DNA of 59,655 nt, from IMG/VR virus record IMGVR_UViG_3300011113_000105, positions 1 through 59,655 of that record. One strand, given 5' to 3'. The notes under the pieces are model-generated. The model worked only from the letters and a program-made list of their open reading frames with translations. It ran no database searches and was not told the origin of the DNA. Origin of the DNA: a virus. Below, one piece after another: positions 41,747 through 49,815 of this stretch. A program made the position numbers and the translations under genes. The stretch's first letter is position 1; every line of letters begins with the position of its first letter.

Positions 41747-42340
41747 TCAGCAGGTGCTGCACGGGCGCTCCTTGTGTGACACGATGAAGTGAATGCACCG
41801 TGTTGGGGTGTCGGCATTGCTGCCGGTGAGTTGATGCTGCATCCACGAGTTTGCAAACATGACCGACCCCGGCACCATGTTGTTGAAGTGGATGTTGTTG
41901 GTGGCGTTGCTGACCTCTTCGCCCTGCACAAAGTCCAGTTCGATCATGGACTTGTTCATGCGGGTGTCGTGGTAGATAGGATATGCCCCACCTTGAGGCG
42001 TCTCCAAAAAGAACCAACCGCACATTTGGCTGTTCTTGTGGACATGCACATTCGTGCCGCCACCCCGGTTGACCTCCTGCGCCCACAGGCCGGAGAGGTA
42101 GAAGTCGTATCGGTCTACCGCGTAGCCTTGCCCCCGTAAAAGGTCTACGGCTGACAGAAGAATGTAGTTTGCCACTTCCTGCAAGGCAGGCTCGTGCCCA
42201 AGATGCGCGGACTGACACATCGGCCAATCGGGCTTGCGTACCTGATCCAAGTATTGGATGCATGTCGGCAGAACCTTCTCAGCCAAGTCGGGCCGCTCAT
42301 CTCGGTAGACGATTGCCGGGAAGTAGGCAAAGCCTTGCAT
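41747..42340 (-). CDS. 2OG-Fe(II) dioxygenase 5 (2OG-FeII_Oxy_5 type)
   Basis: The 197-residue enzyme has NVHVHKNSQMCGWFFL with H99/H101, a PGSVMFANSWMQHQL segment with distal H169, and R181 in TPTRCIHFIV. This fits the family that uses an H-x-H/N start instead of H-x-D. It is the first dioxygenase of the group in transcription order, just after the small coiled-coil gene, whose stop overlaps its start (TGATG). The other four are clearly different sequences, so simple recent duplication is not the origin. Confidence 0.82.
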   Translation of the reverse strand: MQGFAYFPAIVYRDERPDLAEKVLPTCIQYLDQVRKPDWPMCQSAHLGHEPALQEVANYILLSAVDLLRGQGYAVDRYDFYLSGLWAQEVNRGGGTNVHVHKNSQMCGWFFLETPQGGAYPIYHDTRMNKSMIELDFVQGEEVSNATNNIHFNNMVPGSVMFANSWMQHQLTGSNADTPTRCIHFIVSHKERPCSTC

Positions 42341-42573
42341 CAGGCGTCAATGTGGGCTTCAAGCGCAGCAGCAAAAGCGGCAATGTCAGCAGCAGTCACA
42401 TCACGAGCATCCACAGGCTTGCTGCGGGCATTCTCGATCAGGGTTTCCTTCGCCAGACGCACGGCTTCCAAACGGGCACGGCGCTTGTCCATAGCCAGTT
42501 CATGGGCGCGGCGACCTGCTTCTTGCGCTTCTTGCAGTTCAATCTGTGCTTGTTGTTCAGCGGTCAGGGCCAT
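42340..42573 (-). CDS. small coiled-coil protein, 77 residues
   Basis: This helical, Ala/Glu/Gln/Arg-rich protein follows the fibre gene by 15 bases and is coupled to dioxygenase 5. GGAG is 9 bases upstream of the ATG. No family is recognised; it could be a fibre-associated helper. Confidence 0.65.
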   Translation of the reverse strand: MALTAEQQAQIELQEAQEAGRRAHELAMDKRRARLEAVRLAKETLIENARSKPVDARDVTAADIAAFAAALEAHIDA

Positions 42574-42588
42574 TTTTCACTCCTTGAG

Positions 42589-44139
42589 TTAAGCCTTCAT
42601 ATCCTTCATGGCGATATTGCCGTACCAAGTCGTGCCGCCGTTGGGGGTGAAGAACACCCACACATCGACTGCGTTCGCCGTGGTGGTGCGAGACAGACTG
42701 GCTGCCCCGCCAGGGAAAACAAATGAACCGCCAGACCAAGCCACAGTTCTACCGGCAGTTCCATCGTTCGTCAAGATCAATGTAAACGAAGATGACCCCG
42801 TGGCGATGGGGTTGGACAGGGTGAATGTGCAGTTGCCGGTCAGCGTGGCCGTGAAGACATTCGCGTTCTGGAGGTTGATCGTGGTAGCCGTGCCAGTGTT
42901 ACCCAGAGCAGATACCGTGTCAGCGTAGGCAACAGGTTGCGTGAAGCCTGCTGCGGTGATGGTAGCGCGGGTAGTGCTGTTGGTTCTGAGCGTTACAACC
43001 CCTGATGCACCATCTGCATAAATTCGTGTTTCGCCCGAAGTTGCACCGTTGCCAAATCCCACAAGATCAGTGGTTGAAAGAATAAACGCAACTGCACCCG
43101 ATCCTTGCCGGAAATACCCAACAGCATTGCCAGTTGCCGATGGTGTTTCAACTTGCAATCGATAAGCAGGCGAACTCGTCCCAATGCCAAGACCTGTGGA
43201 GGTCAGGCGCATTTGTTCGGTGCCGGAAACCGTAGTGTTGTTTGCCGCTGTCATCCACGCATGGAAAGTGGCTGCCGTCTGAGAACTAGACCCTCCACCA
43301 TAAAAAACAGCGTTATCTGTAGATGTACTGTATGGGTACATCACCAAGAAATTGGGCTGCGCATTTGTGTAATGCCGGAGAAGAAATTTTCCTTCTTTGG
43401 TTGTTGCGTTTGTTTCGTTTGATGACAGACGAAATTGATTATCGGCACCACCAACAATATCCACCCGAGCGGCTACCGTAGTGGCCCCAACCCCCAAATT
43501 GTTTCCGTCAAAAGTCAGGTTGGCCGAGGAGCCAATTGCGCTTGTGGACGAAGCGTAGAAAACCCGGTTGGCTGTAAACGAAGTCAGGCCCGTACCGCCG
43601 TTGGTGGTAGCAAGCGTTCCCGCGAGGGTCACTGCGCCAGAGGTGGCAGAAGACGGGGTGAAGCCCGTGGTGCCTGCGCTGAATGTCGTCACGCCGTCAG
43701 CCGTGCTTGTGGCGATCTTGACGAAATCACTGCCGTTCCAAGCAACAACTGCACGCTCACCGGACTCAAGCGTCACACCCGTGGTCGGGCCTGCGCCGAC
43801 CAACTTAACCTGCTGAGAAGTCGAGGTGGCGTTGATGACGATGTAGGGCTTGCTTGCCGCAGGAGCCGTGATCGTCAACAGGCTTGCCGGGTTGCCGGTG
43901 CAGTTGATGATGCTGTACTGAGACGAGCCTGTGGCCCCGGAACCCGCCTGGGTCAAGGCTGATCCGGTTGTCTTGCTCAGGGTTACCGCAGTCTGGCTGC
44001 CGCTGATGGTCTGGGTTCCCGCTACAGCGCCGTCAAGGTAGTTGGTGATGTAGTCGTTGACCGTGTCGCCCCAGACGCCGGAGAGTTCTCCCGTGACCGG
44101 CAGGGCAAGACCCAAAAGGGAGGTGTATGAGGTGGGCAT
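42589..44139 (-). CDS. tail fibre protein
   Basis: The 516-residue, beta-rich, Thr/Ser/Ala/Gly-rich protein opens with TSLLGLALPVTGELSGVWGD, typical of aquatic phage fibres, and contains GLGIGTSSPAYRLQVET-type motifs that recur in fibre shafts. Its last 120 residues form a strand-rich head. It probably contributes to host binding along with the glycine-rich adhesin downstream. AGGAG lies before the ATG. Confidence 0.82.
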   Translation of the reverse strand: MPTSYTSLLGLALPVTGELSGVWGDTVNDYITNYLDGAVAGTQTISGSQTAVTLSKTTGSALTQAGSGATGSSQYSIINCTGNPASLLTITAPAASKPYIVINATSTSQQVKLVGAGPTTGVTLESGERAVVAWNGSDFVKIATSTADGVTTFSAGTTGFTPSSATSGAVTLAGTLATTNGGTGLTSFTANRVFYASSTSAIGSSANLTFDGNNLGVGATTVAARVDIVGGADNQFRLSSNETNATTKEGKFLLRHYTNAQPNFLVMYPYSTSTDNAVFYGGGSSSQTAATFHAWMTAANNTTVSGTEQMRLTSTGLGIGTSSPAYRLQVETPSATGNAVGYFRQGSGAVAFILSTTDLVGFGNGATSGETRIYADGASGVVTLRTNSTTRATITAAGFTQPVAYADTVSALGNTGTATTINLQNANVFTATLTGNCTFTLSNPIATGSSSFTLILTNDGTAGRTVAWSGGSFVFPGGAASLSRTTTANAVDVWVFFTPNGGTTWYGNIAMKDMKA

Positions 44140-44148
44140 CTAAGGCTC

Positions 44149-45021
44149 CTACGGTGTGGTGTCCACAGGCGTCCAACCGGCGCTCTGTGTGTTGCTGATA
44201 TTCTGCCAATTAGCGGTCTGGGTGTCATCAATGACTTCCCAGTATCGCCTTCCAGTAATGCTGTCCGTGGCCGTTGCAAGTTCGCTGATACTGGCGAAGA
44301 ACCGGGCCTCTGCTGACTGTGCGTCTGATCCTGTAGCGGTTTCTGTTACTGCCGCTTGGACATCGTGGTTGGTGCTGACCTGATCCGTCCCCGTGGCAGA
44401 TTCAGAAACTGCACCCTGTATTTCTTGATTTGCACTTACTGCGTCTGTTCCAGTGGCTGTCTCCGAGACATCACTGTAGAAGGCAAACGCGGCAGCGGTT
44501 TCGTCAGACCCAGTAGCCGTTTCAGAAATGTCCGAAGCAAAAGACTGCTGCGCGGCAAGGCTGTCCGATCCAGTGGCTGTCTCAGAAACTGCAACCCCAT
44601 ACTCCGGGGAAGAGGCCGTGGCGTCAGTTCCTGTTGCCGTCTCTGACAGAGCAACGCCCAAAGAACCGTTTGCCGCCGTTGCATCTGAGGCGGAGGCCGA
44701 ATCTTCTACCTGAGACAGAAGACTGCCATTTGCTTCGGTTGCGTCTGTCCCGGTCGCGGTTTCGCTGACTTCAGGATTAGTGGACGCCCCTGCGGATATT
44801 GCGTCCGTCCCAGTAGCGGATTCTGCTACCGCAACACCAAACGCTGCATCTGCGGCAATCGCATCTGAGCCGGTTGCAGTCTCCGCTACATCGTTGTAGT
44901 AGGCCCGTGCGGAGTCAATGGCATCTGAGCCGGTTGCAGACTCAGATACCGAATTGTCGTAAACGGAGTCACCCCAACCGGCTTGACCCCATGTACCGGA
45001 ACCCCATCCGCCGTCTGCCAC
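44149..45021 (-). CDS. repeat-built tail/fibre protein
   Basis: The 290-residue protein has a Gly/Trp-rich head of 24 residues, twelve tandem 20-residue units and a short tail (about 265-290) with Trp-containing QTANWQNI and QSAGWTPV. Each unit begins with a V/I-S-E-(T/S)-A-T-G-(T/S)-D core followed by a more variable half. The start is GTG at 45,021. It probably forms a repeated beta structure in a fibre or virion surface protein. It lies between two other virion-type genes. Confidence 0.8.
   Translation of the reverse strand: MADGGWGSGTWGQAGWGDSVYDNSVSESATGSDAIDSARAYYNDVAETATGSDAIAADAAFGVAVAESATGTDAISAGASTNPEVSETATGTDATEANGSLLSQVEDSASASDATAANGSLGVALSETATGTDATASSPEYGVAVSETATGSDSLAAQQSFASDISETATGSDETAAAFAFYSDVSETATGTDAVSANQEIQGAVSESATGTDQVSTNHDVQAAVTETATGSDAQSAEARFFASISELATATDSITGRRYWEVIDDTQTANWQNISNTQSAGWTPVDTTP
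44230..44949 (-). repeat. twelve tandem 60-base repeats
   Basis: The 720 bases encode twelve consecutive 20-residue units. The core (S-E-T-A-T-G-T-D, with S for T changes) is strongly kept; the other half varies in sequence but not in length. The DNA copies are clearly diverged, so the array is old or under diversifying change. The fifth and twelfth units are the most altered. Confidence 0.85.
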
Positions 45022-45030
45022 AACTCATCC

Positions 45031-45612
45031 TTAACCGGCGAGGCTAAAGGTGTAGGTCACATTCAGAATGTCGCCAGAAACCACCGAGCGATCGCCAGGA
45101 GCGGAGAAGTCAGCAGCCGAGAACAGCGTGCCGGTCGTGCCACCCTTGGTGTTGTTGGAGGTCAGGAACGCGCCGCCAACCGTGGTCGTACCGTTGATCG
45201 AAAACACTGCCTTGCTTGCGGTGTTGGTCACCACAGAAGGATTGGCGTTCGTGGCGGAAGCAAAGGTCGCAGCAGGACGGGTGCTTTCACTGTATGCGGT
45301 CACTTCAGTCCAACCACCGTGGGTAGCCATCGTGTCACCGGCAGAGGGGCTGTTGGATGCAGCAGCGCCGTACAGACCCAGATACCAAGTGGTGATCTGA
45401 GCCGTTGAGGTCAGAGCAGAACCTGCCATGTACTGGAGGCCCACATTGACCACGAGATTGGGCGTCTCAGCAACCCACTTGAGGTTGCCGTCCTTGTCGT
45501 AGCACTCAACGGTGTACTTGCCCGTGGCCTTGGCACCTTCGGAGGCACCCGTGTTTGCAACCAGACCGCTTGCCGCGATGTCGGTGGCTTTTGCTTTTTC
45601 AATCGAGGACAT
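45031..45612 (-). CDS. virion-type protein, 193 residues
   Basis: The start MSSIEKAK at 45,612 is chosen; the frame opens upstream to 45,768 without support. The product has an N-terminal helix and a beta-rich body that includes YTVECYDKDGNLKWVAETPNL and NLVVNVGLQYMAG, a pattern common in phage tail/structural proteins. No enzyme motif is visible. Confidence 0.72.
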   Translation of the reverse strand: MSSIEKAKATDIAASGLVANTGASEGAKATGKYTVECYDKDGNLKWVAETPNLVVNVGLQYMAGSALTSTAQITTWYLGLYGAAASNSPSAGDTMATHGGWTEVTAYSESTRPAATFASATNANPSVVTNTASKAVFSINGTTTVGGAFLTSNNTKGGTTGTLFSAADFSAPGDRSVVSGDILNVTYTFSLAG

Positions 45613-45620
45613 GATGACTC

Positions 45621-46052
45621 CTATGCAATACGAATGATCGCGTTGGTGTTGTTTGCAGTTGGGAACTGCACTTGAAAACTTGTAGTTGCTGTCTTGTCGC
45701 CACCGAAGTCCAGCACGCACACCGTGGGGTTTCCACCGCCTACTTTGTAGATAAGCGCGCCACGGCATGTAAATGATGCCGGGTTCCAGGTCACGTTAGC
45801 GAACGACAAGTAAGCGACCGTATCCGAAAGAATAGGTCCAATGGTCGGTGCAGTGGTAACCGTCAACACTTCGCCACCCGCCGCATAGCCAGTGCCAGAT
45901 GTTTCGCCAGAGGTGGTGTAAACCAACGTAGTCGGTCCAAGATTGGCCGCGCCCGTGTAGAGCGCGATCTTGAACGTGTCCGTGTTGAAGTTGAACGTGC
46001 CATCAGCAAGCCCGACTTTGAACGCGTTGGTGGCACCCTGTTGGATTGGCAT
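45621..46052 (-). CDS. virion-type protein, 143 residues
   Basis: This beta-rich protein starts MPIQQGATNAFKVGLADG with KIALYTGAANLGP, which resembles small phage structural (tail or head surface) proteins. The start at 46,052 overlaps the preceding stop. TTG at 46,055 is not needed. Confidence 0.72.
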   Translation of the reverse strand: MPIQQGATNAFKVGLADGTFNFNTDTFKIALYTGAANLGPTTLVYTTSGETSGTGYAAGGEVLTVTTAPTIGPILSDTVAYLSFANVTWNPASFTCRGALIYKVGGGNPTVCVLDFGGDKTATTSFQVQFPTANNTNAIIRIA

Positions 46053-46738
46053 CAAGCAACCCCATTATTCTGAGGTAGCGGGGGCAGACGGAACTGCCCG
46101 CTGCGGTATGCATCGCCGCGCTCCAGACCATCACCCAGACGTTTGGCCAGTTGCAGGGCTTCCATGTACTTTTGGTTGTACATGGCCATCATGTCCTGCT
46201 CACCCTTCATGTAGGTGTAGGCTTCCACGAGCGAGCCGTACAACAACACCGTATCGAAGTTGTCGCCTAGCCACGTCTGCCCGTTAGCCGCCACCGTGAT
46301 TGACTCAGGGTAGTAGTAATAGTGCAGTTCGATTTCGTACGACGCATCCGGCGTGGGGCCAAGAATGAACGTCAGTTCGTCCTCGTTGTCTGACCGAGGG
46401 CCAAAGATGGCGTAGTAGCGCGGGATGGCTTTATCGCTGTTGGGGTTGGGGTACGCCTGCCGGATAAAGTTCACGTCTTTGTTCAGCAAATACTCGTACG
46501 AACCGTCCGCAGCAATCGCAGCCATCGAGTACACCGACAAAAAATCTGACGGGCACTGAAGGTACTTATTGTTGGCGGTGGTGTAACCCGTGACGTTCTT
46601 GCGTATCGACGGAAACTGAACCGAGTTGTAAATGCGCTGCTCAGCCTGCCTAACAAAGACAGGAATCTGCGCCACGAAGTCCGAACTCGGATTCTCCGTG
46701 TACGCCTGTATTGCGGCACTCAACGCAGCGTAGTTCAC
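46052..46738 (-). CDS. head-tail adaptor/neck protein
   Basis: The 228-residue protein has an N-terminal helical part with FVRQAEQRIYNSVQFPSIRK and a beta part with ELHYYYYPESI. A late helix (LLYGSLVEAYTYMKGEQDMM) follows. This is the pattern of phage adaptor or gp11/gp4-like neck proteins. The start is GTG at 46,738 and overlaps the previous stop (GTGA). Confidence 0.75.
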   Translation of the reverse strand: MNYAALSAAIQAYTENPSSDFVAQIPVFVRQAEQRIYNSVQFPSIRKNVTGYTTANNKYLQCPSDFLSVYSMAAIAADGSYEYLLNKDVNFIRQAYPNPNSDKAIPRYYAIFGPRSDNEDELTFILGPTPDASYEIELHYYYYPESITVAANGQTWLGDNFDTVLLYGSLVEAYTYMKGEQDMMAMYNQKYMEALQLAKRLGDGLERGDAYRSGQFRLPPLPQNNGVA

Positions 46739-46935
46739 GCCATCGGCCCCCGAGCCATCGTGCCCTTGGTAGCGCAGCCGTTACCGCGAGTCTTGATGCC
46801 GTCGGTCTTGGTTGGCTTGTACGCGTTGCTGCGGACATTAGCCACAGACACGTTGGCTTCGCGGAGGTATTTCTTGTTGTCCTCTTCGCCAACAACGACG
46901 TTCGGGACAATCTTGGGCACTTTGTAGGTAGCCAT
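46735..46935 (-). CDS. small virion-type protein with NGCATKG motif
   Basis: The 66-residue basic protein ends in GIKTRGNGCATKGTMARGPM, a short signature repeated in related forms in two other small proteins of this region (residues near 79-92 of the 49,026 gene and 132-144 of the 49,315 gene). Its role is unknown. Confidence 0.7.
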   Translation of the reverse strand: MATYKVPKIVPNVVVGEEDNKKYLREANVSVANVRSNAYKPTKTDGIKTRGNGCATKGTMARGPMA

Positions 46936-46936
46936 C

Positions 46937-47119
46937 TCAGACCCCTTTTTGCTTGCGGCCAGGATTCATCTGGTTGGCAACCTTGGCCAGACCACGACCC
47001 ATCTTGAGCATATCGCTGTTGGTTTTGCCGCCAGCGCGCATCTTTTTCACGTTGGCATCGGGATGTGCGCCCTTGCCCTTGGCCATGTGCTTCATCAGCA
47101 TTTCTTTCGTGGTAGCCAT
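46937..47119 (-). CDS. small Lys-rich protein, 60 residues
   Basis: The product is basic, with MRAGGKTNSDMLKMGRGLAK. This is a small family seen in aquatic phages beside connector genes, with no function assigned. AGGAG lies before the ATG at 47,119. Confidence 0.68.
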   Translation of the reverse strand: MATTKEMLMKHMAKGKGAHPDANVKKMRAGGKTNSDMLKMGRGLAKVANQMNPGRKQKGV

Positions 47120-47128
47120 TTTCTGCTC

Positions 47129-47557
47129 CTATGCTGTCACTACCGTGACTGTACCAATTTGAACCCGCAACACCAAGTCATTTGGCGTGAGTGCTGCATC
47201 GAATCCGCTTGACCCGCCAACAGGGTTCCATCCCCACTGGAAGTCGCGGCTGCCTTCGCTGGGGAAACCTACTTCGTTCTGGGTAGTCGCTGACCCATTT
47301 ACAAGCTGCAACCCGGTGTTGCCTGACTGCGTATAGCTGTTGTCCGGACGGGGGTTACGAATGCCTTGCGGATCGTCAACCGGGTACATGCCAAGCTGCA
47401 ACTGCGGTTGGTCTGGGTCCCAGCATTCAGGACAAACAAGCAGTTCGTAGTTCTTGGTCTTGATGATCTCCCGACGAAGAATCTTGAGCTTGAAACGGAA
47501 GTTACAACGATCGCACTGGGCGATCGCGTTCTTACCGGATGCAAACCTGTTACCCAT
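47129..47557 (-). CDS. zinc-ribbon virion-type protein
   Basis: The 142-residue protein has an N-terminal zinc ribbon: C-D-R-C near 15-18 and C-P-E-C near 42-45. A Pro/Asn/Gly-rich linker and a small beta-rich C-terminus follow. This type occurs between connector genes of aquatic phages. The start overlaps the stop of the next upstream gene. Confidence 0.75.
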   Translation of the reverse strand: MGNRFASGKNAIAQCDRCNFRFKLKILRREIIKTKNYELLVCPECWDPDQPQLQLGMYPVDDPQGIRNPRPDNSYTQSGNTGLQLVNGSATTQNEVGFPSEGSRDFQWGWNPVGGSSGFDAALTPNDLVLRVQIGTVTVVTA

Positions 47558-48507
47558 TACGCAGTCCCGCTACCGATGAACTGCTGACGCGGCACAAACC
47601 GTACCGCTGCCTTTTCACGATCTTCGTCGGCGGCTAGCTGCCATGCCTCGTCATACTGCTGCTTGAGCACGGGTAGCCGCTCAGCCCCGCCAGGAATCTT
47701 CAGCGCCAAGTAGTACGCCAAGCCTGCGGCCAAGCACGGGAGGAACCGGAACGGGATGTCCATCGTCTTAATCCCGCCGCCAGCGTCCTGCACCCGGCGT
47801 AGACGCCAGTACACAAACTGATACGAGGTGCTCGGATCGGGAGTCGGCCAAACCGTGACCGAGTTCTTCTGAGTCAGGTAGATTGACTCAGCGGTTGTAT
47901 GGCTAGCTGCTGTCGTTCCGCCCTGGCCACGAGCGCAGTTCAGCAGCAAGGCTGGGTTGCCACCGGAGGCCGCTTGGTACTCGTTGTAGAAGATCAACTC
48001 TGACCCGATAGTCACGAACCCGGCGTTGGGGAAACCAGCCAGGGTAGAGACAGGAATGCTCGTGACAGAAGAATTGAAGTTCGACGCAACGGTGGCGGCA
48101 GTCAGTGCACTTTGAGCACTCAACCGCTGGATGTACACCTGGATCGGACGCCCCTGGATCAGCTTGTTAGGGATCGTGGCGTACGTAGAAACACTGATCC
48201 GAGTGATGGTCAGATCGGCTTGATTGTTCGGTACGTTGGCTTGCGTACGGATAACGTGTTCCAGCAAGTCCACCGTGTCGTCCGGCAGTGCGTAGGTCGG
48301 CTGGCCAGTAACGAGCGGGATCATGCCCTGCTCGAACGTCCACATATTGATGCCGCGATTAGCCCAGTCGGCGAACAGCAAATTCAAACTGCGGCGAGCA
48401 GTGCGTAGGTCGTAGCCCGTACGAAGCTCACCACCTGCGCGCTCAAACGCCTCCTCGACGATCTCATTGAGGTCGAGGTTGAATGCTGCGAGGCCGGAGG
48501 TGGTCAT
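47557..48507 (-). CDS. head-tail connector (P22 gp4-like) protein
   Basis: The 316-residue protein begins with LDLNEIVEEAFERAGGELRTGYDLRTARRSLNL-type helices (given in parts: EEAFERAGGE, RTARRSLNLLF). It continues with PTYALPDDTVDLLEHVIR, found in phage head-completion/tail accessory proteins. A beta insertion lies at about 130-205. The C-terminal YQFVYWRLRRVQDAGG and a helical end complete the pattern. It likely closes the portal channel. Confidence 0.75.
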   Translation of the reverse strand: MTTSGLAAFNLDLNEIVEEAFERAGGELRTGYDLRTARRSLNLLFADWANRGINMWTFEQGMIPLVTGQPTYALPDDTVDLLEHVIRTQANVPNNQADLTITRISVSTYATIPNKLIQGRPIQVYIQRLSAQSALTAATVASNFNSSVTSIPVSTLAGFPNAGFVTIGSELIFYNEYQAASGGNPALLLNCARGQGGTTAASHTTAESIYLTQKNSVTVWPTPDPSTSYQFVYWRLRRVQDAGGGIKTMDIPFRFLPCLAAGLAYYLALKIPGGAERLPVLKQQYDEAWQLAADEDREKAAVRFVPRQQFIGSGTA

Positions 48508-48744
48508 TTAGCGGAACCTTGCTGTTTTCTTGGCGATGCCCTTGGGCTGCTTCACGAACTGCTTGCCGGAGGCTTTGCCTGCTCGCTTGGCTCGGGTTGT
48601 GGCTGCGTATTCTTGGGGGGAAAGACTTTTGATCGCAGCCTCTGGAAGATACCTTTCACCCGTGTCAGAAGATCGTTTACCACTTTTCGTCCTCCACTTT
48701 TGGGCAGTCCAGTCCTTGAGCGACTGCTGTGACGGTTTAGTCAC
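48508..48744 (-). CDS. DUF5872-type basic protein
   Basis: The 78-residue protein carries KDWTAQKWRTKSGKRS, TGERYLPEAAIKSLS and YAATTRAKRAGKASGKQFV, which match the DUF5872 pattern of small phage virion-type proteins. The start is GTG at 48,744 with GGAG 6 bases before; the longer frame to 48,852 is unlikely. It overlaps the preceding stop by 8 bases. Confidence 0.78.
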   Translation of the reverse strand: MTKPSQQSLKDWTAQKWRTKSGKRSSDTGERYLPEAAIKSLSPQEYAATTRAKRAGKASGKQFVKQPKGIAKKTARFR

Positions 48745-49024
48745 GATAGCTCCCGCCCTTTTCCTTGTAACGCTTGGCCAGTAGCTGCGCTTTTCTCGCG
48801 CTCCACTGACCTGCCGCAGTACCTTGCACCGCTTGAGCCTTGATGGACTCAAACAGCGACTTGCGCATACCCGGCTTGGTGTAGTTCCCGGCCTCGTTGA
48901 CCTTGGACTTGACCTTGCCGCCTTCGGCGTACTCAGTGAAATCGGTGTCGTCGCGGCGAGCCTTGCGCTTGCCGCCGGGCATCTTGCTGGGGTTCATGAT
49001 CCCCATTCCGCGACTTGCCATCAT
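48737..49024 (-). CDS. small virion-type protein with EYAEGG motif
   Basis: The 95-residue basic protein begins MMASRGMGIMNPSKMP and contains YAEGGKVKSKVNEAGNYTKP and GQWSARKAQLLAKRY, a clear recurring aquatic-phage family without known function. It is the second in a run of four Lys/Gly-rich small proteins. The ATG at 49,024 follows the preceding stop directly. Confidence 0.75.
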   Translation of the reverse strand: MMASRGMGIMNPSKMPGGKRKARRDDTDFTEYAEGGKVKSKVNEAGNYTKPGMRKSLFESIKAQAVQGTAAGQWSARKAQLLAKRYKEKGGSYRD

Positions 49025-49025
49025 T

Positions 49026-49313
49026 TCAGTACATCCTTCCGCGAGTCTTACCGCGCATAGCGCAGCCATCAGCACGCGATGAAGCAGAGCCCCCTTTGGC
49101 CAGCGGCGCACCTTCTGGGTCGCGGGGTGGTTCTTTCATCTTGCCGCCAAATTTCTGAAGCATCTCCGCACGGAAAGGACGCTCAGGCTTCGCCGATTCT
49201 TTCGGCTTACGCTTGGGTTCCGGCTTGATTTGAGGTACCGGCTCGGCAATCGCCGTGCGAACAGCTTCTTCAGCAGACGGCAGTTTGCCGCCATCAGCGT
49301 AGCGGCGCTTCAT
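49026..49313 (-). CDS. small virion-type protein with RYADGG and DGCAMRGKT motifs
   Basis: This 95-residue protein starts MKRRYADGGK, has a Pro/Lys-rich middle (PEPKRKPKESAKPERP), and ends SRADGCAMRGKTRGRMY. The GG motif and the end motif are shared with neighbours. It is coupled closely to both neighbours. Confidence 0.72.
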   Translation of the reverse strand: MKRRYADGGKLPSAEEAVRTAIAEPVPQIKPEPKRKPKESAKPERPFRAEMLQKFGGKMKEPPRDPEGAPLAKGGSASSRADGCAMRGKTRGRMY

Positions 49314-49314
49314 T

Positions 49315-49815
49315 TCAGCACTTCCCGCCGTAAGCCTTGCCGCCCTTCTTCATGCCCAGGGGCTTGGAAGCGGCCATCTTGACTTGCGTGCCCTTGGTCT
49401 TGCCCTTCATGGCCAGACCGTCGCGGCTAGGAGCAGCGGTAGGAACAGCGCCCATCTTGGCCTTGGTGATACCGCCAGAAGCCATCTTCTTCATGCTCTT
49501 CATTTCTTTTTCCTCGTGTTTGATCATGGACTTGGGAGCGCCTGCCTTCTTCATGAAGGAGACTTCTTTTTTCATCATTGCCGGGGACTCTTTCATCTCG
49601 CCGCCTTTCGCAAAAAGTTCCATCTTGCCCCGATGGACCTTGGGTTTGTTGATCGCCTGAGCATCGGGACGGGTACCTGAACCGAACTTCTTGCCTTTGT
49701 CAGCCTTCATGAACTCTTCGCCAACAGTTTTAGGAACACCAGCCTTCTTTGCAAACGCCGGGTTGTTGGCTACAGCCGCCATGAAGTTGTGCTGTTTTTT
49801 GCTAACTGAGGGCAC
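49315..49815 (-). CDS. DUF3008-like Lys/Met-rich virion-type protein
   Basis: The 166-residue protein has the opening PSVSKKQHNFMAAVANNP of DUF3008-type phage proteins and a long Lys/Met/Gly-rich body with LFAKGG, MASGG and MKKGG, and SRDGLAMKGKTKG near the end. The start is GTG at 49,815. It overlaps the next upstream gene by 14 bases. Confidence 0.75.
   Translation of the reverse strand: MPSVSKKQHNFMAAVANNPAFAKKAGVPKTVGEEFMKADKGKKFGSGTRPDAQAINKPKVHRGKMELFAKGGEMKESPAMMKKEVSFMKKAGAPKSMIKHEEKEMKSMKKMASGGITKAKMGAVPTAAPSRDGLAMKGKTKGTQVKMAASKPLGMKKGGKAYGGKC

Noticed and set aside
41747-42263. N-terminal extension of dioxygenase 4 to 42,263
   Set aside because: The added 176 residues are out-of-frame reading of dioxygenase 5 and do not look like protein; the start at 41,735 gives a complete enzyme.
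44230-44949. Possible CRISPR array (regular 60-base period)
   Set aside because: The units are coding, keep one frame, and have no fixed repeat plus unique spacer structure at the DNA level.
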